Below, piece after piece: positions 1 through 5,619 of a DNA stretch of 5,879 bases. The stretch is from assembly GCA_030627085.1 (NCBI GenBank), contig DAOUSS010000100.1, forward strand, positions 1-5,879, given 5' to 3'. A model generated the notes under the pieces. The model ran no database searches and was not told where the DNA came from. It was given only the letters and a program-made list of their open reading frames with translations. Both the position numbers and the translations under genes were made by a program. Origin of the DNA: Candidatus Stahliibacteriota bacterium (lineage in GTDB: Bacteria > Hydrothermota > UBA3073). Position 1 is the first letter of the stretch, and every line of letters begins with the position of its first letter.

Positions 1-2
1 CA

Positions 3-1781
3 AAGTTTCCCCTCTACAGGGAGAAACCCATAAACTCCCAGCCCGTGATCGGTGGTTCCGTCATATTTGTAGGTTCCTCAGATGATAGACTCTATGGATA
101 CGAGAAAAGTGGAGAAAGATTGAGAGGATTTCCAATAAGGATGGGACACTGGGTTCAAGGCAGTGTGGCACTTGCAGACCTAAATTGTGATGGGAATATG
201 GAGATTGTTACCACCTCACTGGACGGAAAGGTCTCTTGTTTCGGCCCGGGATACACCAATTCCGGGATAGAGTGGGGTATGGATGGACACGACATCTGGC
301 ATACGGGTTGTTACGAAACGGACATCGTCCCTCCACTTCCACCTCAAGGTCTATCGGGTGTCTGGAAATATATTGTCAAGGATATAGCGGAGATAACACT
401 TCACTGGAATCCAAACTCCGAGCCAGATCTATCGGGTTATTATGTCTATAGAAGTGAATCGTCCGGCGGTCCCTTTACTTATGTGGGAACTGCGGAACCT
501 CTTGAGAAACCGGAATTTGTTGACATAGTCTATGCGTGGAGAACTTACTGGTATTATGTTACAGCCTTTGATATGATGGGGAATGAGAGCGGTCCATCGG
601 ATACAATAAGGGTGGACCCGGAATACTACTATCTTCCCTGTCCCTTCCTCTTCACATGGAATGGCACGGAGTTCGTGGAGGATAACAATATCCTTACAGG
701 ATCAGGCCCGGAAGAAGTGGTCAACGACGCATATAAGATCACCCAGCCACTAATTGTGACAGAACCCCCAAGAAGATACAAACTCGAAATAAGAGAGGAA
801 GAGACGGAACACTCGTTCTTTGACAGGGTTGCCCTCAAAACCGTAGACCATCCCGGGGATGTGGAGGTCGGAGTGAATACAGAGGGTGAGATCGTACCCG
901 TCGCTACAGCTCACACCCCCGTATCCGCCATCTCGGGAGGTGAAGACTATGCCGATGTCCTAAGCGATGAAGGATCCTGGTTTGAAGGCTTTACGGGTGA
1001 TACGATGGTGATTGATTTCAGTACAATAGTGGAGACAAACGATAAGGAACTCTGGCTCAATTCTGACAAAAGTGGTTATCCCATCAGTATCGAGATAGAG
1101 AGAGAAGGCGGATGGGAGTACGTAACTTCAGTATTTCCCAGGGAAAATTTCTCAACCATACCTATTGCCTCTCTATCTGAACTCATTGATGACGGTGAAG
1201 CATTGACCCTCAGGCTTGTCTGGTTCGCCGACCACGATCTTGAAACCATAAGGATTGTACAACTTGAGGATGTATCAATATCAGAGAATACAGCGCCTCT
1301 CACCTCTGCCATCCACTCACGCTTGGGTAACGTGAGGCAGGTGTTGTTAGACGAGGATGAGGAGTATGCGGAGGTATTACCCGGTGACACCCTGAGAACA
1401 GTGTTTGCTTTCATTCCTCAAATACCTGGGTGGACTCGAAGCTTTGTGTTTGTGTCAAATGGATATTACATTACGGAGAGAGACAAGGGTAGAGACCAGT
1501 CTGCTACGGGTAATATACCCATTATTCATTCTCTATCCCTATATCCAAATCCAGCAGGGAATGATATGACCATCAGGTTTGGTATCCCGAGAGAAGAGAA
1601 GGTCTCTCTTAAAATTTATGATGTATCAGGCAGAGAGGTAAGGACGCTTGTGGATAATAGACTTGAAGCAGGCTATCATGTATTAAAAATCGATGGCAAA
1701 GGTCTTCCTTCTGGCATCTACTTCGCAAGACTCATGACCGATAACTATGATGTGACCAAGAAGCTCGTGCTGATGAAGTAA
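3..1781 (+). CDS. Large secreted protein with propeller end, Fn3 domain and T9SS-type C-terminal sorting domain (5'-partial)
   Basis: The frame is open to the window edge, so this is the 3' part of a longer gene; the GTG at 45 is taken as an internal Val. 592 codons are visible (numbered from base 3). Residues 1-90 look like the last blade(s) of an FG-GAP/PQQ-like beta-propeller: 'FVGSSDDRLYGY', then 'ADLNCDGNMEIV' with a D-x-N-x-D-G calcium-loop pattern, ending in 'GHDIWHTGCY'. Residues about 110-205 are a fibronectin type III domain ('ITLHWNPNSEPDLSGYYVYR', 'YYVTAFDMMGNESGPSD'). Residues about 210-485 form a beta-rich module opening with 'CPFLFTWNGTEFVEDNNIL' and containing 'YKLEIREEETEHSFFD'; I know similar modules only as uncharacterised parts of surface proteins. 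Residues about 505-592 are a type IX sorting domain ('YPNPAGND', 'KIYDVSGREVRTL', 'SGIYFARL', basic end). Stop is TAA. It is probably exported and surface-anchored or released; substrate unknown. Confidence 0.88.
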   Translation, partial: KFPLYREKPINSQPVIGGSVIFVGSSDDRLYGYEKSGERLRGFPIRMGHWVQGSVALADLNCDGNMEIVTTSLDGKVSCFGPGYTNSGIEWGMDGHDIWHTGCYETDIVPPLPPQGLSGVWKYIVKDIAEITLHWNPNSEPDLSGYYVYRSESSGGPFTYVGTAEPLEKPEFVDIVYAWRTYWYYVTAFDMMGNESGPSDTIRVDPEYYYLPCPFLFTWNGTEFVEDNNILTGSGPEEVVNDAYKITQPLIVTEPPRRYKLEIREEETEHSFFDRVALKTVDHPGDVEVGVNTEGEIVPVATAHTPVSAISGGEDYADVLSDEGSWFEGFTGDTMVIDFSTIVETNDKELWLNSDKSGYPISIEIEREGGWEYVTSVFPRENFSTIPIASLSELIDDGEALTLRLVWFADHDLETIRIVQLEDVSISENTAPLTSAIHSRLGNVRQVLLDEDEEYAEVLPGDTLRTVFAFIPQIPGWTRSFVFVSNGYYITERDKGRDQSATGNIPIIHSLSLYPNPAGNDMTIRFGIPREEKVSLKIYDVSGREVRTLVDNRLEAGYHVLKIDGKGLPSGIYFARLMTDNYDVTKKLVLMK

Positions 1782-1830
1782 ACCACCTTCTCGACAATCT
1801 ATTGTTTTTTGTAGTAAAAAATCGGGTTGA

Positions 1831-2035
1831 ATGACTTTGTATGCAAGAATGTTCGAGAGAAAGACATATTATGAAACCGTAAGGGAGACTTCTAATGTAA
1901 GTCTCCGAAGGTGATGAAACATCAAAAAAGATAAACAAGGAGGTTGAAAAGATTGAGAAAATATTAAAACGGATTGATAGTGAATGCCTTGACGCCGAGA
2001 AGATTAGAGATTCTTTGAAGAAGCATTGGGAATGA
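1831..2035 (+). pseudogene. Small split ORF, probable frameshifted remnant
   Basis: Two short frames together look like one protein of about 65 residues. The first starts at ATG 1831 (or ATG 1849, 'MFERKTYYETVRETSNV') and stops at TGA 1912. The second is open from 1901 to TGA 2033 and reads 'DETSKKINKEVEKIEKILKR' then 'IDSECLDAEKIRDSLKKHWE'. That is a charged, helical, coding-like sequence, but it has no ATG, GTG or TTG before its last ten codons. The frames overlap at 1901-1911, so a single-base change there would join them. A perfect 8-bp inverted repeat (1884-1891 with 1899-1906) sits on the junction. I do not recognise the family. No clear ribosome binding site precedes either ATG. Chance ORFs in an intergenic region are the main alternative. 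Confidence 0.3.
1884..1906 (+). repeat. 8-bp perfect inverted repeat
   Basis: GGAGACTT at 1884-1891 is perfectly complementary to AAGTCTCC at 1899-1906, with a 7-base loop. No T-run follows, so it is not an intrinsic terminator. It lies exactly where the two frames of the small split ORF meet. Confidence 0.5.
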
Positions 2036-2043
2036 TGAATTAC

Positions 2044-2072
2044 TTGACAAGATGGGATTTTTGTATTATGAT
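2044..2072 (+). promoter_or_regulatory. Strong sigma-70-type promoter
   Basis: TTGACA at 2044-2049 is a perfect -35 box. After a 17-base spacer comes TATGAT at 2067-2072, one mismatch from the -10 consensus. Transcription would start near 2079. The next element downstream is a structured segment ending in an intrinsic terminator, not a gene, so this promoter most likely drives the RNA at about 2079-2262. It is the best promoter match in the window. Confidence 0.7.
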
Positions 2073-2078
2073 AGAATT

Positions 2079-2262
2079 GGGTTAAATAGATAAAGTTTTG
2101 GTTCTGGAAGTAAGCCTCCTGAAGGGGGGTATATGAGAGCCTTATCTCTCATTTCTGATACAAACCCTGTAAAACACGATGTATTTCGCAGGGTAAATAA
2201 GGAGGATTATGTTTTTGCACCCCCAACCCTTAGAATACACAGGGTTGGGGGTATTTTTATTT
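2079..2262 (+). ncRNA. Unidentified structured RNA, small RNA or switch-like leader
   Basis: A transcript from the promoter at 2044-2072 to the terminator at 2219-2252 would be about 185 nt. Its middle can fold as a three-way junction. P1 pairs 2111-2120 with 2200-2209 (one G-A mismatch). P2 is a perfect 7-bp hairpin (2133-2139 with 2146-2152, loop CCTTAT). P3 is a perfect 6-bp stem (2164-2169 with 2189-2194). The 3' strand of P1 is an AGGAGG Shine-Dalgarno-like sequence, so P1 would hide it. Two competing pairings exist: 2163-2170 with 2239-2246 (8 bp), and 2125-2130 with 2219-2224 (6 bp). Both would break the terminator. I found no match to riboswitch cores I know (TPP, SAM, cobalamin, purine, c-di-GMP-I, ZTP) or to tmRNA or SRP RNA. 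The length is in the 6S RNA range, but the fold is not the single long 6S rod. RNA identity is inferred from layout only. Confidence 0.5.
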
Positions 2263-2301
2263 TCTTTTCCACAGGATTCTTTGAATATGCGAGGTTTGTA
2301 A
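2199..2301 (+). other. Possible 30-codon leader ORF across the terminator
   Basis: AAGGAGG (2199-2205) is followed after only 3 bases by ATG 2209, giving a 30-codon frame to TAA 2299 that begins 'MFLHPQPLEYTG'. It runs straight through the terminator stem, so terminated transcripts would lack its stop codon. The spacing from ribosome site to start is shorter than usual. It is recorded because the AGGAGG is strong and lies within the P1 pairing of the RNA, which would make it a candidate translation switch. I consider translation unlikely. Confidence 0.15.
2219..2262 (+). terminator. Intrinsic terminator, perfect 12-bp stem
   Basis: ACCCCCAACCCT (2219-2230) pairs perfectly with AGGGTTGGGGGT (2241-2252) around a 10-base loop. 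The T-rich run ATTTTTATTTT follows from 2253. On the opposite strand the stem would be followed by an A-run, so it works only on the + strand. It ends the transcript from the promoter at 2044-2072 and would shield the genes from 2516 onward, unless the alternative pairings prevent it forming. Confidence 0.88.
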
Positions 2302-2303
2302 GG

Positions 2304-2334
2304 TTCGGTTAAGTCAGCCCGTGTATTTTATGAT
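2304..2334 (+). promoter_or_regulatory. Weak candidate promoter for the propeller-peptidase operon
   Basis: TATGAT at 2329-2334 is a good -10 box, but the best -35 partner is only TTCGGT at 2304-2309 with a long 19-base spacer. It lies after the terminator and about 180 bases before the start at 2516, so it could supply an independent transcript. The rest of 2266-2515 holds no other element I can support. A second, weaker TATACC at 2383-2388 has no -35. Confidence 0.2.
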
Positions 2335-2515
2335 GCGCAGGATAGTTGTTAAAACAATTTACCTTTAATTCCTCCAACAAGTTATACCATAAAGAGAGGT
2401 GAGAATTTAGAAAGAGGGAAGAATAATGCACTCTGGTATATACTTTATAGATTTGAAATACCTCCTATACAAAGGCAGGCAAACTGATTCTCTTAAAATG
2501 AGGGAGAGAAATGTG

Positions 2516-3880
2516 ATGAAGAGATTAGGGTGTAAGGTGATAATGATGTTATTTATTTCGGTATCAGCATTGGCCTGGACCAAACCGATAAATATATCGA
2601 ATACAGAGGAGCCGTCAAACTGGCCAAGCATAGCAGTGGATAATAAAAGTGGGAATGTGTATGTGGTATGGGCTGATGATTGGAGGGCAGAATACACTGG
2701 GCCAAAGATTCTCTGTGCCTGTTGGGATGAGGATTCCTGGCAGGGTCCTCTTAAGGTGGCGGATGGGTCATATGGTGCAGGCTATCCGGATGTGGTGGTA
2801 GATACCCTTGGGCGTGTTCATGTATGCTGGTCTGAACTTGGCACAGGTGAAATACACTGGAGTTTTTTTGATGGAAATAGTTGGTCTATTTCCTTCAATG
2901 TATCCAATAAACCAGGAGAGGATTATTGCCCAAGAATGGTGGTAGACCATAAAAACCATATTCATATGGTGTGGCACGAATATTCCGATTTTGGAGACAT
3001 CTGGTATAGTTTTTATAATGGCTCTGAATGGTCTACACCCCAGAATATCACAAACGATAGCGTAGAGTCTGCATGGGCCGATATCGCTGTGGATTCTAAA
3101 GGACACCCCCATGTAGTATGGATGGATTATGGTGATATGGATATTCATTACTTTTATTACAATGGCTCTGCGTGGTCAACTCCTGTCAACATATCTTACA
3201 TGGATCAGCCTTATGGACAATCTGGCTTCCCAAGGATAGCTCTCGATTCGAAAGATCATCCTCATGTTGTATGGGAGGAACGCTATGAAGGTTATCGCTC
3301 CTATTATGCCTTCTACAATGGGTCAAGATGGAGTTCCCCTTGCAAAGCCTTCACAGAGGGAGGACTTGAACCAACAATAGCGATTGATTCTCACGATCTT
3401 GTTCATGTTGCAGCAAAAATTAACAAACGGACTTGGTATACCTCTTTTAATGGATTTGAATGGTCTATTCCAGTTGATATCTCTTCGCCGCAAAGAGGTG
3501 GAAGACCTAAGTTATGTATGGACAAAAGAGAATGGATTCATGCAGTATGGGCATCGAGAGACGAAATCCATTATGCGAGAGACAGTATAGTTGATACCAT
3601 TCCACACCAATATAAGGTTAATGAAAGTTTCCCAAATCCCTTCAATAGTGAGGCAACGATTTCCTATGAACTCCCGAAGACCTCGTATGTAACCATCACA
3701 ATTTATGATACTTTGGGGAGGGAGGTGAAGAGATTTGATTTAGGTCTTCAATCTGCTGGATATTACAATTTTCCTGTAAATTTTGAGGAAATGGGTGCGG
3801 GTGTCTATTTCTATCGCCTCGTGGCGGATGAATTTACCGCCTCGGGGAAGATGGTGATGTTTAGAAAAGAAAGGGGGTAA
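2516..3880 (+). CDS. Exported seven-bladed beta-propeller protein with T9SS-type sorting domain
   Basis: ATG 2516 is chosen over upstream ATGs at 2426 and 2498 because GGGAG (2502-2506) precedes it and the protein then starts with a signal peptide: basic MKR, a hydrophobic core, and cleavage probably after 'SALA' at residue 20. The 454-residue protein has six full repeats and a partial seventh of the form 'P-x-I-x-x-D-x-x-x-x-x-H-V-V-W ... Y-x-x-[FY]-NG-x-x-WS-x-P-x-NIS', for example 'DSKGHPHVVW' and 'YNGSAWSTPVNIS'. The mature N-terminus 'WTKPINIS' matches the repeat end and would supply the missing outer strand of blade seven, a 'velcro' closure. The pattern resembles sialidase/BNR-like propellers, but I see no catalytic set, so ligand binding is more likely than catalysis. 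Residues about 368-454 are a sorting domain ('SFPNPFNSEATISYELP', 'TIYDTLGREVKRF', 'GAGVYFYRL'). Stop TAA; the peptidase gene starts one base later. Confidence 0.88.
   Translation: MKRLGCKVIMMLFISVSALAWTKPINISNTEEPSNWPSIAVDNKSGNVYVVWADDWRAEYTGPKILCACWDEDSWQGPLKVADGSYGAGYPDVVVDTLGRVHVCWSELGTGEIHWSFFDGNSWSISFNVSNKPGEDYCPRMVVDHKNHIHMVWHEYSDFGDIWYSFYNGSEWSTPQNITNDSVESAWADIAVDSKGHPHVVWMDYGDMDIHYFYYNGSAWSTPVNISYMDQPYGQSGFPRIALDSKDHPHVVWEERYEGYRSYYAFYNGSRWSSPCKAFTEGGLEPTIAIDSHDLVHVAAKINKRTWYTSFNGFEWSIPVDISSPQRGGRPKLCMDKREWIHAVWASRDEIHYARDSIVDTIPHQYKVNESFPNPFNSEATISYELPKTSYVTITIYDTLGREVKRFDLGLQSAGYYNFPVNFEEMGAGVYFYRLVADEFTASGKMVMFRKERG
3871..3877 (+). promoter_or_regulatory. Ribosome binding site deciding the peptidase start
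   Basis: AAGGGGG at 3871-3877, within the last codons of the propeller gene, lies 4 bases before ATG 3882. The downstream GTG 3957, the only start that avoids the first TAG, has no such site. This supports ATG 3882 as the true start and implies translation coupled to the upstream gene. Confidence 0.6.
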
Positions 3881-3881
3881 T

Positions 3882-5543
3882 ATGAAATGGATAAACCTTG
3901 TACTGGTCGTTTGCCTGGCTGTAGCCTTGAATGCTATAGCCTAGGAACCCTTAAGGGTGGCAAACGACAATGTGGTGGTGATCTGCGGTGATACACCATC
4001 AGGGGGGAGCAAATCAGAAAAATCTTGGAAAGATCCAAACGACCCAAAGAGATCCTATGATGAGTTCTGGAACGACACCTACCTGATGTGGGAACTGGCA
4101 TATGTAAAAGGAGGATTTCCTGAGAGAAAGGCAGGTGCTTCAGCAGACCACATCCATGTGCTTTACGGGTATGGAAGTGACTTTATCAGTGGTAGCTATC
4201 GCTATCGGCCAAGCTGGGTTTCGGAGGATATCGACTCGGTTACCGACTACTCCGCCTACTATGGGGATGTTGCCAACATCTTCAATTGGCTTGCCAATGG
4301 GCACGATTTTGGCGATTGGTTTATGCGTCAGATGACTAACTACGACGAATTGTTCACCTGGACTTTTGACCATGGTGACTCGGCTACTGTAGATGGGGTA
4401 TATCATGTGTATCTTTGTTTGATGGGCACTAATCGAATGAGGGAGGATGACTTCAGGAATAAGGTAAATCAGATAAACCACTGGCGGCGGGTCTTCTGGA
4501 TGCAGTAGTGCTTCAGCGGTGGGTTCATTCCATACCTTGAGAACTACAAGACAGTAATAACCACTGCATGTAAGCCCAAGGAGGTTGCATGGCCAGCAGA
4601 TAACATATCCAGGAATTACTCGCCACTTCCCGAGAACGAAACCTACCAGAGCGCCACTTATCACCATGGCGAATATGACTTCCATATAATGAACAGCGTA
4701 CGAGAATGCGCTATCTACCCATACGAAAATCCTCCATCGGTGGATGCCAACCAGGACCATGTGAAGGGGATATCGATGTCCGAGGCATGGATATACTTAC
4801 GAGATCACGAATCCCAAGTAGAAACTCCTCAGCATAGCGATATAGGCAATAAAGGCGCCACCACCTTCTTGCTCTTTGATCCCCTATCTCCACCTCTGGC
4901 GCCTACTGGATTAACTGCTTCACCTTATTACCAAGGTGGAGAGACATATGTCTCACTCAATTGGAATGACAACGATGAAATTGACCTTGATGGATACAAT
5001 ATCTACCGGAGAAGTCGGGTTGATGATGGCCCATGGGGAGAATGGGGGAAAATTGGTTCTACCACTACAAGTTCCTATACAGATGGCCCAGTTGAGACCC
5101 ACGATAAAACTGGTCGTCCGTATACCTATGCTTACTATACTACTGCCTATGATGTCTACGGATACGAAAGCGGTCCTTCGAATATAGTTACTGTAGGACC
5201 TGTGTGGCCTCGGAGTGCTGGTGGAACCCAAACTGCAGATATAACCGGTCTCGGACGCGACTTTGTTCTTTATGGAAGTTCACCGAATCCCTTCAGTTTG
5301 ACTACTACCATCAGATACATAGTACCTAACGAGAGTTCCCTAATCCTGAGGGTGTATGATATTACCGGAAGGCAAGTAAAGACTCTCTATAACGGCATTG
5401 TTGCATCTGGAGCTCATTCCGTTACCTGGAATGGAGAGGATGACCAGGGCGGGAGACTCGAAAATGGTGTCTATTTTATTAGGCTCGAGGCAGAAAACAC
5501 CGTTCGGAAAAGTAAGGTTTTGCTGATCAGGCAAAACAGATAG
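3882..5543 (+). CDS. Secreted clan CD (C13/legumain-like) cysteine peptidase with Fn3 and T9SS sorting domain, interrupted by two in-frame TAG codons
   Basis: One continuous frame of 553 codons, broken only by TAG at codon 21 (3942) and codon 209 (4506). Codons 1-20 are a clear signal peptide (MKW, hydrophobic stretch, 'LNAIA'). The catalytic domain (about 25-330) shows 'NVVVICGDTP', 'ADHIHVLYGYG', a His in 'TFDHGDS' (codon 164) and the nucleophile in 'CFSGGF' (Cys, codon 210). The 46-residue His-Cys gap suits clan CD peptidases. A fibronectin III domain follows (about 339-438, 'APTGLTA', 'LNWNDNDEIDLDGYNIYRR'), then a sorting domain (about 461-553, 'SSPNPFSLTTTIRY', 'RVYDITGRQVKTLY', 'NGVYFIRL'). 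The second TAG directly precedes the Cys codon, so the unrecoded product (from 3957 to 4505) has the His but no nucleophile, and the 3' piece has no signal or His. It ends TAG-TGA (5541-5546). Either TAG is decoded (Gln fits both sites) or this is a recent pseudogene. Frame and family are well supported; activity is not. Confidence 0.82.
3942..3944 (+). other. In-frame TAG at the signal-peptide junction
   Basis: TAG is codon 21, directly after the 'NAIA' cleavage site and before 'EPLRVANDN'. Reading it as Gln would give 'AIA|QEPLRV', a mature N-terminal Gln of the kind often seen on proteins exported by type IX systems. A C-to-T change from CAG is the simplest origin. Confidence 0.8.
4506..4508 (+). 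other. In-frame TAG directly before the catalytic cysteine codon
   Basis: The codons read TGG-ATG-CAG-TAG-TGC-TTC-AGC-GGT-GGG, that is W-M-Q-(TAG)-C-F-S-G-G. The frame stays open on both sides: 187 codons from the first TAG and 344 to the end. In related peptidases I recall Gln or a similar polar residue before this Cys ('QCFSGGF'); this is from memory and not checked. Confidence 0.85.
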
Positions 5544-5567
5544 TGAAGTGGATACCCGCACCTCTCC

Positions 5568-5594
5568 TTTCCATAGGTTAAACTGTGGTATAAT
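5568..5594 (+). promoter_or_regulatory. Candidate promoter for the last gene
   Basis: TATAAT at 5589-5594 is a perfect -10 box. The -35 partner is weak (TTTCCA at 5568-5573, 15-base spacer). Transcription would start near 5601, leaving a leader of about 20 bases before ATG 5620. No terminator was found between the peptidase gene and this site, so read-through is also possible. Confidence 0.35.
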
Positions 5595-5606
5595 GTTACG
5601 GATGAG

Positions 5607-5615
5607 AAGGAGGTG
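5607..5615 (+). promoter_or_regulatory. Near-perfect Shine-Dalgarno sequence
   Basis: AAGGAGGTG at 5607-5615 is 4 bases before ATG 5620 and 7 before ATG 5623, which fixes the start of the last gene. CACCTCTCCTT at 5559-5569 is its complement apart from a two-base bulge. In transcripts reading through from the peptidase gene it could mask this site. Confidence 0.65.
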
Positions 5616-5619
5616 GGTA

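Noticed and set aside
1794..1810. ACAA-TCTA-TTGT followed by TTTTT, a possible terminator for the first gene
   Set aside because: The stem is only 4 bp and AT-rich, too weak to call.
2079..2262. 6S RNA, SRP RNA, tmRNA or a known riboswitch
   Set aside because: The size fits some of these, but I cannot find their conserved cores, so the RNA is left unnamed.
2426..2515. Upstream in-frame ATGs at 2426 and 2498 as start of the propeller gene
   Set aside because: They place about 30 polar residues before a clear signal peptide, and 2498 has no ribosome site. ATG 2516 has GGGAG at the right distance.
2407..3148. Minus-strand ORFs opposite the propeller gene
   Set aside because: Their sequences mirror the repeats of the + strand gene and show no domain of their own.
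3957..4508. A separate 183-residue gene starting at GTG 3957
   Set aside because: It has no ribosome site and no signal peptide, and it stops just before the catalytic Cys. The same frame continues upstream and downstream with matching domains.
4140..4760. 206-codon minus-strand ORF opposite the peptidase
   Set aside because: It is the reverse-strand shadow of a better supported frame, with no recognisable domain or ribosome site.
4689..5543. A separate gene starting at ATG 4689
   Set aside because: This ATG is internal: the frame is open back to 4509 with peptidase-like sequence including CFSGGF, and there is no ribosome site.
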